Below are positions 1 to 7,901 of a stretch of DNA of 64,000 nt, piece after piece. The notes under the pieces are model-generated. The model saw only the letters and a program-made list of their open reading frames with translations, was not told the origin of the DNA and did not search any database. The stretch covers positions 62,001 to 126,000 of the forward strand of contig NZ_JAKIKU010000009.1 in NCBI RefSeq assembly GCF_023283985.1, given 5' to 3'. Positions within the stretch are counted from its first letter, which is position 1. Each line of letters starts with the position of its first letter. The translations under genes and the position numbers were made by a program. The stretch is from Shewanella electrodiphila (lineage in GTDB: Bacteria > Pseudomonadota > Gammaproteobacteria > Enterobacterales > Shewanellaceae).

Positions 1-6
1 AAAATA

Positions 7-1386
7 TCAACGTTCTAGGCTAATTTCAAAAATTCCTGCTGATTTAGGACCGAAAAGTTGTTGATGTAATCGTCCTGCAAATTCATCGGTCATACCGGAT
101 ATATAATCAGCGATAACGCGCATTTCATTTAAATTATTATCTTTAGCATGTTGCCAACGCTCCTGGGTATTAAGCGGCAATAACCTTAAAGGATCTGATT
201 CAAATGCTTCAAACAGCTCCATGACAATTTGTTGGCCTTTGTACTCTAGCATTTGTATTTCTGGTTTACGGATAACATACTTAAACACGAACTGTTTTAA
301 TGTATTTAACGCATCTGCGAATGCTGGCTGAAGTTTGGCATTGTATCTCAATAAAGGTTCTTCAAATTGAGTATCTTCGACAACAATGATATCAGTTACA
401 AAACCATTCACTAACGTGCCAATGGCATCTTTTCTTAAGTGATGATGCGGTGAAAATAGCTTGTCTGCAATCGTTTTAAATTCGTTGCTAAGCCATTCGT
501 CTTCACTTTGAGATAAGTGACTTGCGACGTCTTGTTGCCACTGCGCAGGGGAGACAATTCCCATGACGATAGCGTCTTCTAGATCGTGTACTGCGTAAGC
601 GATATCATCAGCTAATTCCATGATGGAACAATCAAATGATTTATATTGAGTTCTATTATGCGGGTAAGTGTCGGTTTTACTGGGTTTTGAACTCACAAAA
701 CGGTTTCTGTCTTTAACAGATAAACCTGCTAACACCCAATCATAAATGTCTTTATCATCATCGAATAAACTTTTAACCGGTGGCCATTGTGACGGTTTAA
801 GCTGACGATGGCTTTTAATTTCTTCAGTACCAAGATCTACATGTAATTGACTGTATAGAGCAGGGTATTTAAGGATCCCTAACAGCGTACGTCTAGAGAG
901 GTTCATTCCCCAATATTGGGTGTAGGGCTCAAGCCTTGCCAAGATACGAAAGGTTTGCCCGTTTCCTTCAAAGCCTCCATGGTTTCGCATCATGTAGTTG
1001 AGCGCGACTTCTCCACCGTGGCCAAAAGGTGGGTGGCCAATATCATGGGCTAAACACAAGGATTCAATCAAACTCATTGAATCGAGTAAATCGTTAACAT
1101 GGGGGTGTTTTCGTTTTAGTTGCGCAGCGATCCCTGTTCCTATTTGCGATACTTCAAGTGAATGAGTCAATCTGGTTCGGAAGAAATCGTTCATGCCGAT
1201 GCCGTGAACTTGGGTTTTTGCTTGTAATCTTCTAAATGCAGCTGAATGTAAAATTCGTGCTCGGTCACGTTGAAAAGGGCTGCGATGATCGTTGCGTCTT
1301 AACTTATCTTCACCCAAGCGTCTATCATGCCAAGGATTATGGGGTTCATTGGTATCAGGTTGTTTATATGAAATCGTATCTGACAT
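7..1386 (-). CDS. dgt: dGTPase (deoxyguanosinetriphosphate triphosphohydrolase-like), HD superfamily
   Basis: Hydrolyses dGTP (and probably other dNTPs) to the nucleoside and triphosphate in the cytoplasm. The HD-site residues are visible: His75 in the RTRLTHSLEV segment, His114-Asp115 in LAHDIGHPPFGHGGE, and a later Asp in ELADDIAYAVHDLEDA. The 459-residue length fits the longer dGTPase type. I chose the ATG at 1386 (MSDTIS...) because AGGA lies 6 bases before it; the open frame reaches a TTG at 1404. It lies 75 bp downstream of the YfbR-like gene on the same strand, so the two are probably co-transcribed. A dGTPase from Shewanella putrefaciens is a known anti-phage, dNTP-depleting enzyme; whether this is its orthologue is inference. 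Confidence 0.9.
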   Translation of the reverse strand: MSDTISYKQPDTNEPHNPWHDRRLGEDKLRRNDHRSPFQRDRARILHSAAFRRLQAKTQVHGIGMNDFFRTRLTHSLEVSQIGTGIAAQLKRKHPHVNDLLDSMSLIESLCLAHDIGHPPFGHGGEVALNYMMRNHGGFEGNGQTFRILARLEPYTQYWGMNLSRRTLLGILKYPALYSQLHVDLGTEEIKSHRQLKPSQWPPVKSLFDDDKDIYDWVLAGLSVKDRNRFVSSKPSKTDTYPHNRTQYKSFDCSIMELADDIAYAVHDLEDAIVMGIVSPAQWQQDVASHLSQSEDEWLSNEFKTIADKLFSPHHHLRKDAIGTLVNGFVTDIIVVEDTQFEEPLLRYNAKLQPAFADALNTLKQFVFKYVIRKPEIQMLEYKGQQIVMELFEAFESDPLRLLPLNTQERWQHAKDNNLNEMRVIADYISGMTDEFAGRLHQQLFGPKSAGIFEISLER

Positions 1387-1461
1387 TGTCATTCCTGTTA
1401 TCAAGTGAATTAATACATCAGCTCATTACGTTAGAAGGGTTATCGCTAAAGTAACAAGGTT

Positions 1462-2070
1462 TTAAATATGTGGATCATTTTCAGTCAGTTTATCTAAGGT
1501 TGATGTGCAACTGTCTAAAAAGATATCGATAAAGCATTTTACTTCGGGTAGCTGCTGCTGTATTTCGTTAAGTTTTTTATCTAAGTTGTCTTTGACGTGA
1601 TGAAATTCGTCATTGTTAAACCTAAGCTCATTCATGGTTTTAACGTATGCCTGCAATATATCTGCTGCTTTTACGATGGCTTTGTATTCAGGATCAACCT
1701 CAGACTGGACCAGTAAAGGTTCCATCTCTTCTCTTAAATCTTCAGGCAGCGAGGCTAAACATTCTTTCTCTGCTAAATCTTCTAACTTTTTAAAGGCTTT
1801 AGTAAATTCAGGGCTGTGATACTTGGTATTTGAATTGATATCTTGGAGTTTGGTTTCTGAAACTTCATGATAAAGGGCAATAGTGGCGGCTTTTTCAGGG
1901 TTCAAATTACCATTAAACCGTTTGTTTTTGATGACAACCAATAAATGTGCAATGACTGCGACTTGATGGCAGTGCTCTGACACGTTTTCTTTTTGGAAGC
2001 AGTGCATTAAAGCCCAGCGTTCGAGTAAAGGCATACGGGTGATCCATGCCATAAATGTACTTGATTTCAT
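1462..2070 (-). CDS. yfbR: YfbR-like 5'-deoxynucleotidase with HD to HE change
   Basis: HD-domain phosphohydrolase of the YfbR family, which dephosphorylates dNMPs to deoxynucleosides. The 202 residues align with remembered E. coli YfbR without gaps at the key sites: Trp19, His33 (NVSEH), His68, Glu72, Asp77 and Asp137 (VKAADIL) all fall at the same numbers. The metal-binding Asp69 of the HD pair is Glu here (ALYHEVSE; codons CAT GAA), and the usual GDLPTPVKY loop reads QDINSNTKY. The fold assignment is firm but activity is uncertain. First gene of a likely two-gene operon with dgt. In E. coli yfbR neighbours alaA; here alaA is about 4 kb away. Confidence 0.82.
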   Translation of the reverse strand: MKSSTFMAWITRMPLLERWALMHCFQKENVSEHCHQVAVIAHLLVVIKNKRFNGNLNPEKAATIALYHEVSETKLQDINSNTKYHSPEFTKAFKKLEDLAEKECLASLPEDLREEMEPLLVQSEVDPEYKAIVKAADILQAYVKTMNELRFNNDEFHHVKDNLDKKLNEIQQQLPEVKCFIDIFLDSCTSTLDKLTENDPHI

Positions 2071-2261
2071 ATGCGTCCCCTAGAGAGTGTGACTCGCTGA
2101 ATACGGAAGATGGTTATCCTCATATAGTTATAACATTACTGTAGTTGCGGTCGAACTGCCAGATAATCAATTTGTTTTTATTCAATAAATTAACACTATA
2201 ATTTGATCTCATATCTGCATAGCTTTACTCTTAGTTATTGGAATATATATAGAGTACTAAG

Positions 2262-3170
2262 ATGGATGATGCCCGTTGTGTTGAATTACAAAAGACTGTC
2301 ACAAATGAAGATTTGTATTTAATCGACGACGTTAAATCTTATCAGTTTGTATGTGACGAGTGCGGGGTTAGTTTAATACCATGTTCATACAAAAAAGCAG
2401 TTAATCTGCGTAAACCCTACTTTAAAACAGGTAAAAACAGCGAACACCTTGTTGGTTGTTATGCTAAAGCAACCTCTAAAATACGTGAACAAGCTAAAAC
2501 CGCTAGGATTTCAACTGATGAATGCTTTCCATTAGCCTATCCCAATCGTTTCAATTTAACGGCTGCTAAATCAGTTAAAACGGACAAAAGTTCAGCTAGT
2601 GATATACAAGCACAGCATGGTGTGATTAAAAAACAATTTGATAATGTCAGTCGAGGTAACAGCAAGCAAAACTATGTGACCAGTTCTTTTCAAACCTTAG
2701 TGGACCAATATTTTAATTTTCCCTTCGATCGCGATCGTGAGCTAACGTTTGTTGGGATTAGTGGTCATCAATATCAGCAGGTTTTTCAGAAAATACAAAA
2801 CCCGATAGGTAAACAAAAATTTCGTTTTCAATCTGAGAAACCGGAGACAAAGGTCTTTTTTAGTAGCTTGTCCTGGGAGAAACCAGAAATTATTGATGAT
2901 CAGATTATTGTGAAACTGTCAGCTGGTTGGTGGCAAGAAAGTGATGGTAAGAAAAAGAATTTACGCCCCTATTTTGTCGAAATCAATACTACAGAATGGA
3001 GTAAAACAGTCCTTAATAATTTTACACAAAGGCTAACCCAAATAAGAGAGTTAGTGAAAGGTACAGATAAAAAAGCCATGATGGTGTTTGCTGGCAAGCA
3101 AGACCGTGAACAGGATTTTTATCGTTTTACCTGTGATGAGTCGCGGCTGATTTGCTTTAAAGTATTTTAA
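2262..3170 (+). CDS. Hypothetical protein with Cys-rich CoiA-like N-terminus
   Basis: A 302-residue soluble protein that I cannot assign to a characterised family. Residues about 30-70 hold CDECG followed by a basic-aromatic stretch (KPYFKTGKNSEHLVGC). This resembles the small zinc-binding N-terminal module of CoiA-like proteins, in which a Cys pair is followed by a (K/R)PYF-x-SEH-x-C segment. The rest shows no nuclease signature that I recognise; the central part is Lys/Gln rich and the C-terminus alternates beta-like stretches (VKLSAGWW, KAMMVFAGKQDRE). No signal peptide or membrane segment. It is divergent from yfbR-dgt and converges on the EEP gene with about 15 bp between. Start chosen at the first ATG; only a weak AGAG precedes it. 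Confidence 0.6.
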   Translation: MDDARCVELQKTVTNEDLYLIDDVKSYQFVCDECGVSLIPCSYKKAVNLRKPYFKTGKNSEHLVGCYAKATSKIREQAKTARISTDECFPLAYPNRFNLTAAKSVKTDKSSASDIQAQHGVIKKQFDNVSRGNSKQNYVTSSFQTLVDQYFNFPFDRDRELTFVGISGHQYQQVFQKIQNPIGKQKFRFQSEKPETKVFFSSLSWEKPEIIDDQIIVKLSAGWWQESDGKKKNLRPYFVEINTTEWSKTVLNNFTQRLTQIRELVKGTDKKAMMVFAGKQDREQDFYRFTCDESRLICFKVF

Positions 3171-3185
3171 GTTGCGAGTAGAGGC

Positions 3186-4004
3186 TTAACGTAATTCGAA
3201 CTGAGTTTGTATCGGATTATGATCAGATGCTGTGGTTTTATCTGAATTAGCACCCGTTAAATGCAAACCACGATAATATAAGTGATCTAAAGGTAGCCCG
3301 AATACGCGTTTTCTAAAGTCGACTTTGTAATGGGCTTCTTCTAGTCGTAAACCTTGTGCTAACTGTGTGACAATATTCATCCGACCTTCACGCCATGTAT
3401 TGAAATCCCCAGCTAAAATCACCGGCCCTCGATGCATTGTTACCTTATGCAGAATTTGTTTGAACTGGGCTTCAAAACTACTTAATCGCACATCAAAATT
3501 CACACCATGTAAATTAATGACTAATAGCTGTTCACCTGATGAGAGCGGGTAACGGCTGACTAAGGTTGATTTAGCAAAACGAATGAGTGGCTCGGTTGTT
3601 TGATAGGCGCAGGCTTCATTAGCCGGTTGTGTCGATAGATTCATGACCCCCATTGGCACATTCATTAACTTGAAGCCTTTAGCCATCAATACATGAAACT
3701 GATGGTCATCAAGATATTGAACAAAGGTACTGTTTAGCTTCGCTTCTTGAAGTAATACTAAGTCGTTTTGTTGGGTTAATTCTGTTAGTACAGGCTGCCA
3801 ATCAATTTTTTGCTGTTTATAAATATTCCAAACAGCAACGTTTAGTTTGCCTTGTCTATCGATCGGGGCAGATTTAGAAGACTGACTAGAGCACTGAGAT
3901 ACAAAAAAAGGCGGCTGTTCACTCATCATTATCTCCGGTTGACCATTAAACGTCGAAATTACATACATATAAGACAACAAGGTGCCGGTTATGATGATGA
4001 ACAA
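3186..4004 (-). CDS. Membrane-anchored endonuclease/exonuclease/phosphatase (EEP) family protein
   Basis: DNase I-like EEP fold hydrolase. Visible landmarks are VAVWNIYKQ at the start of the domain, the metal Glu in LLQEAKLN, the GDFNTW motif, LDHLYYRG and the terminal ASDHNPI, giving the full Asn/Glu/Asp/His catalytic set. A hydrophobic N-terminal segment (about residues 1-18) suggests an inner-membrane anchor with the domain outside the cytoplasm. The substrate cannot be told; the family includes nucleases and phosphodiesterases. The start is doubtful: position 4004 is a TTG without a good ribosome site. The frame stays open about 60 bases further upstream (to a stop at 4065-4067), encoding a basic, hydrophobic stretch typical of a signal anchor but with no ATG, GTG or TTG. 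Confidence 0.78.
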   Translation of the reverse strand: MFIIITGTLLSYMYVISTFNGQPEIMMSEQPPFFVSQCSSQSSKSAPIDRQGKLNVAVWNIYKQQKIDWQPVLTELTQQNDLVLLQEAKLNSTFVQYLDDHQFHVLMAKGFKLMNVPMGVMNLSTQPANEACAYQTTEPLIRFAKSTLVSRYPLSSGEQLLVINLHGVNFDVRLSSFEAQFKQILHKVTMHRGPVILAGDFNTWREGRMNIVTQLAQGLRLEEAHYKVDFRKRVFGLPLDHLYYRGLHLTGANSDKTTASDHNPIQTQFELR

Positions 4005-4104
4005 TAAAGGATATATGACACGTTTAATAATAAAGACCTTATTATTGTGATGTTTATTAGCACTTTAAATAGGATAGCACCTATAAAGCTACGCTATTTA
4101 TGAC

Positions 4105-4133
4105 GTTTGATCGAATATTCAGTACAATCAAAC
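4105..4133. promoter_or_regulatory. Inverted repeat upstream of clsA
   Basis: Seven-base arms GTTTGAT and ATCAAAC are separated by 15 bases in the 184-bp gap between the EEP gene and clsA. It could be an operator for either divergent gene. No regulator is assigned, and chance cannot be excluded in AT-rich DNA. Confidence 0.3.
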
Positions 4134-4188
4134 TTTACTATTAATTTATAACAAATTCACTATAAAGCTTAGGGCGAATCAAATACCT

Positions 4189-5640
4189 ATGGATCAAATA
4201 ACCCAAATAATTGCCGTGCTTGGTGTTTTCCTTTATTGGTTAATTCTGGGCGGTGTTGCAACGCGCATTGTGATTAAACGCAGAAGTGTTGGGGTTTCTT
4301 TTTCGTGGTTATTGATTATTTATTTCCTGCCTTTTGTGGGGGTTATTGCTTACTTATTATTTGGTGAATTACACCTTGGTAAAGCGCGTTCTAGCCGCTC
4401 TAAAGCCATGTATAAACCTTATGCTGATTGGTTTTCAGCTTTATATCAGCACAACGCACATCAACCTGAGCGTCAAAGTGATTATGCGAGTTCGATAAGT
4501 AAATTATGTGATGTGCAATTAAATATTCCTTCGTTAACAGCAAACGAATTAGTGCTGCAACAAACACCTGAGCAAATACTGAACTCGATTATTAGTGATA
4601 TTAATCATGCCGAAACTCTTATCGATATGGAGTTTTATATTTGGCATCCTGGAGGACTAGCAGATGAGGTCGCTATAGCACTCATCAATGCATCAAACAG
4701 AGGTGTTTCAGTTAAGCTACTATTAGATGCTGCGGGTAGTCGTTTGTTTTTCAAATCATCTTGGCCTTCAAAAATGAGAAATGCTGGGATTAATGTTGTT
4801 GCCGCATTGAAAGTTAGCCCACTAAGAATGTTTTTTAGAAGAATGGATTTACGCTTGCACCGTAAAATAGTGGTTATAGATAACACGGTTGGTTATACCG
4901 GCTCTATGAATTTAGTTGATCCCAAATGCTTTAAACAATCTGATGGTGTAGGTGAGTGGATTGACATTATGGTTAGAATTACTGGCCCAGTTGTGCCGGT
5001 TATGAATACCGTAAGTGCTTGGGACTGGGAAGTTGAAACTAATGAGCGAATTTTACCGGACATGCCGCCAGAGGCACATTGTACAGATACATCCTCTTTA
5101 GTTCAGGCTATTCCGTCAGGACCTGGGATGCCGGAAGAAGTTATTCATCAAGTATTATTGCAAAGTCTGTATCAAGCAGAGCATAAAATTATTATTACTA
5201 CTCCTTACTTTGTTCCCAGCGAGCAATTGCTAGATGCGCTAGTGACAGCTTCATTGCGGGGAGTGGATGTTAACATCATCATTCCACGTAAAAATGATTC
5301 TACTATGGTGAAATGGGCTAGCAGCTCCTTTTTTACAGAGTTATTAGCAGCTGGAGTGACGATTCACCAATTTAATGGTGGTTTATTACATACCAAGTCA
5401 GTGCTGATAGATGAGGAGCACTGCTTAATTGGTACTGTGAATATGGACATGCGCAGCTTATGGCTAAACTTTGAATTAACCTTAGCTGTGGATGATGTCA
5501 AATTCGCCGCAAGGTTAGGGCAACTTGTACAAGCCTATATGGATGACTCAGATATTTTAACCGATGAAGAGTGGCAGCAACGTCCTATGTATAAACGTTT
5601 TATTGAGCAAGTCTTTTATCTATTTAGTCCGCTTTTGTAA
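4189..5640 (+). CDS. clsA: Cardiolipin synthase (phospholipase D superfamily)
   Basis: Condenses two phosphatidylglycerol molecules into cardiolipin at the inner membrane. Two N-terminal transmembrane helices (about residues 5-25 and 37-58) are followed by two PLD domains. Each carries an HKD motif: LHRKIVVIDN with GSMN near residue 224, and LHTKSVLID with GTVNMDMRS near residue 401. At 483 residues it matches the ClsA type (about 486). Transcribed alone, facing alaA, with a hairpin terminator between them. The upstream region holds an inverted repeat that might regulate it. Confidence 0.93.
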   Translation: MDQITQIIAVLGVFLYWLILGGVATRIVIKRRSVGVSFSWLLIIYFLPFVGVIAYLLFGELHLGKARSSRSKAMYKPYADWFSALYQHNAHQPERQSDYASSISKLCDVQLNIPSLTANELVLQQTPEQILNSIISDINHAETLIDMEFYIWHPGGLADEVAIALINASNRGVSVKLLLDAAGSRLFFKSSWPSKMRNAGINVVAALKVSPLRMFFRRMDLRLHRKIVVIDNTVGYTGSMNLVDPKCFKQSDGVGEWIDIMVRITGPVVPVMNTVSAWDWEVETNERILPDMPPEAHCTDTSSLVQAIPSGPGMPEEVIHQVLLQSLYQAEHKIIITTPYFVPSEQLLDALVTASLRGVDVNIIIPRKNDSTMVKWASSSFFTELLAAGVTIHQFNGGLLHTKSVLIDEEHCLIGTVNMDMRSLWLNFELTLAVDDVKFAARLGQLVQAYMDDSDILTDEEWQQRPMYKRFIEQVFYLFSPLL

Positions 5641-5698
5641 TGATTAACGATTGCAGTTTATAACGCCTCAAGAATAAAATTAAGCGCATATGACAACA

Positions 5699-5728
5699 AA
5701 AAGCCACTTAGAGAACTGAGTGGCTTTT
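5699..5728. terminator. Bidirectional terminator between clsA and alaA
   Basis: Ten-base perfect stem (AAAAGCCACT/AGTGGCTTTT) with a 10-base loop. A-rich and T-rich flanks let it serve both convergent genes. Confidence 0.85.
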
Positions 5729-5766
5729 GGTTTAATGGGTTGTACTACCAACTTAATATCTGTGGT

Positions 5767-6981
5767 TTACTGGGAATAATCTTCTAAAAAGTTCCCAAAG
5801 TCGGTGAGCGCCTTAGATAAGTCTTCTTTATGTGGTAAGAACACCACTCGAACATGATCTGGTTCTGGCCAGTTAAAAGCCGTTCCTTGTACTAATAAAA
5901 TCTTTTGTGATTTCAATAGATCGAGTACTAATCGTTCATCATCGCGTAAGTTAAATTTTTTCATATCTAACTTAGGGAATGCATACAAGGCGCCTTTGGG
6001 TTTTTTAACACTGACTCCAGGAATACTATTAAGCGCATCAAAACATACATCTCGTTGTGCTGTTAAGCGCCCATTTGGCAGTATTAACTCATTAATACTC
6101 TGATAACCGCCTAATGCAGTTTGAATGGCATGTTGATTGGGCACATTCGAGCATAAACGCATTGAGGCCAACATATCTAACCCTTCAATGTAATTAGCAG
6201 CAGACTTTAAATTTCCGCTCAGTACCATCCAGCCAACTCTGAAACCTGCGGCGCGATATGCTTTTGAAAGGCCGTTAAAAGTAACCGTTAAAATATCGTC
6301 TGAAAGCGACGCCGCATGGGTGTGTACTGCGTCATCGTATAAAATTTTGTCGTAAATTTCATCGGCAAATAAAATGATGTCATGTTGGCGACAAAGTTCG
6401 ATCACATCTAATAACAACTCTTTACTGTATACCGCACCAGTGGGGTTATTTGGATTAATGATCACAATACCGCGAGTACGGGAGGTGATTTTACTTTTGA
6501 TGTCTTCTAAGTCTGGGAACCAATCTGACTCTTCGTCACAGCGATAATGAACTGCTTTACCACCTGCTAGGTTTGCAGCAGCTGTCCATAATGGATAATC
6601 AGGCGAAGGAATAAGTACTTCATCGTCAGTATTCAGCAAGCCCTGTAATGCCATGCAGATAAGTTCTGATGCGCCGTTGCCGATATACACATCTTCAATG
6701 TCGATACCGTGTATACCTTGAGCTTGATAATGTTGCACAATGGCCTTACGAGCTGAGAATAACCCTTTTGATTCGCAGTAACCTTGAGCACTGGGTAAGT
6801 TTAAAATAACATCACGGACAATTTCTTCAGGGGCTTCAAATCCAAATGGGGCCGGGTTACCAATGTTAAGCTTTAAGATTCGATGTCCTTCATCTTCAAG
6901 ACGACGCGCTTCTTTATGTACAGGGCCACGGATGTCATAGCATACGCTATCGAGTTTATTGGATTTGATTATAGGGCGCAT
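5767..6981 (-). CDS. alaA: Alanine transaminase AlaA (PLP-dependent class I aminotransferase)
   Basis: Transfers the amino group of glutamate to pyruvate to make alanine, in the cytoplasm. The 404 residues match AlaA (YfbQ) of E. coli nearly end to end, including the opening VCYDIRGPVHKEARRLE and KLNIGNPAPFGF. PLP residues are present: Asn179 in NPNNPTGA, Asp207 and Tyr210 in FADEIYDK, and the Schiff-base Lys240 in TFNGLSKAYR. GAGG lies 6 bases before the ATG. Monocistronic by spacing: the efp group lies upstream on the same strand behind its own terminator. Confidence 0.95.
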   Translation of the reverse strand: MRPIIKSNKLDSVCYDIRGPVHKEARRLEDEGHRILKLNIGNPAPFGFEAPEEIVRDVILNLPSAQGYCESKGLFSARKAIVQHYQAQGIHGIDIEDVYIGNGASELICMALQGLLNTDDEVLIPSPDYPLWTAAANLAGGKAVHYRCDEESDWFPDLEDIKSKITSRTRGIVIINPNNPTGAVYSKELLLDVIELCRQHDIILFADEIYDKILYDDAVHTHAASLSDDILTVTFNGLSKAYRAAGFRVGWMVLSGNLKSAANYIEGLDMLASMRLCSNVPNQHAIQTALGGYQSINELILPNGRLTAQRDVCFDALNSIPGVSVKKPKGALYAFPKLDMKKFNLRDDERLVLDLLKSQKILLVQGTAFNWPEPDHVRVVFLPHKEDLSKALTDFGNFLEDYSQ

Positions 6982-7234
6982 ACTTGCCTCAACATTACTA
7001 ATTACGACTTAAGTCTGCGAACAATAACGAATTTAACCTTTAGTTTAAAGGTTTTTTTATAAGGTTTTTTGCAATAATCAGCGTTTTATTCTGTAGTGAT
7101 GTTTTATTAATACTTGCAACGAAGTTTAATTCTGTATGTTCGTAATTCGGTAGTTTATTAATCTTCGAAAGGGCTGTTGGATAGATATTGTCTCTTATGA
7201 ACTCAAATTGGCTTTAACCAATTAAAAACAATAA
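6982..7234 (-). other. Intergenic region upstream of alaA
   Basis: The alaA leader and promoter presumably lie here. An AT-rich hairpin at 7035-7053 (AACCTTTA/TAAAGGTT) is the only structure seen. No other gene is supported. Confidence 0.5.
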
Positions 7235-7260
7235 AAAAAGCCAGCATGAGCTGGCTTTTT
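7235..7260 (-). terminator. efp terminator
   Basis: Perfect stem AAAAAGCCAGC/GCTGGCTTTTT with an ATGA loop, about 35 bp past the efp stop. It ends in a T-run on the minus strand. Confidence 0.9.
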
Positions 7261-7294
7261 ATACATATCGTAATCTAGATCTAAAAAGCGTGGA

Positions 7295-7855
7295 TTAAAC
7301 GCGCTTTTTGAATTCGTTTGTACGAGTATCAATTTCAATCATATCGCCAATCTTTACGAATTCAGCAACAGTAACAGTACCGCCACCAGTAATAGTCGCA
7401 GGCTTCATTACTTTACCTGAAGTATCACCACGAGCAGCTGGTTCTGTGTAAGTCACTTCACGTACGATTGTAACTGGTAACTCAACAGAGATAGCTTTAC
7501 CTTCGTAGAAAGTTACTGAACACTCTTCTTCCATACCGTCAACGATATAAGCAGCTGCATCACCTAAGTTATCAGCTTCAACATCATATTGATTGTACTC
7601 AGCATCCATGAATACGTACATTGGATCAGCGTAGTAAGAATAAGTACATGCTAAACGTTCTAGGATGATATCTTCCATCTTGTCATCACCTTTGAAGGTG
7701 GTTTCAGTGGTTGAATCTTGTAGAACATGCTTAAGCTTCATTTTAACGATTGCAGCGTTACGGCCAGAGCGAGTTGTTTCAGTTTTCTGAACAACCCATG
7801 GGCTGCCATCTAACATGATCACGTTACCAGGACGGAGTTCATGAGCAGTTTTCAT
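7295..7855 (-). CDS. efp: Elongation factor P, arginine-tip (R32) type
   Basis: Binds ribosomes stalled on polyproline and promotes peptide-bond formation. The 186 residues cover the three EF-P domains. The conserved domain I loop, which carries the modified residue, reads TTRSGRNAA with Arg32 at the tip instead of the lysine used by EpmA/EpmB hosts. This is the form known to be rhamnosylated by EarP, and earP is the adjacent upstream gene (46 bp away, same strand). AGGA lies 8 bases before the ATG. A strong terminator follows. Confidence 0.96.
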   Translation of the reverse strand: MKTAHELRPGNVIMLDGSPWVVQKTETTRSGRNAAIVKMKLKHVLQDSTTETTFKGDDKMEDIILERLACTYSYYADPMYVFMDAEYNQYDVEADNLGDAAAYIVDGMEEECSVTFYEGKAISVELPVTIVREVTYTEPAARGDTSGKVMKPATITGGGTVTVAEFVKIGDMIEIDTRTNEFKKRV

Positions 7856-7901
7856 TACTTTATTCCTATTTTTAGGTATTAATTTTTAATTGCGCAGTAT
7901 C

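Noticed and set aside
1236..1454. Plus-strand ORF over the start of the dGTPase gene
   Set aside because: Antisense shadow of a clearly conserved gene, with no ribosome site or family.
7035..7060. Hairpin followed by a T-run on the plus strand before alaA
   Set aside because: No plus-strand gene lies upstream to terminate; probably a leader structure or chance in AT-rich DNA.
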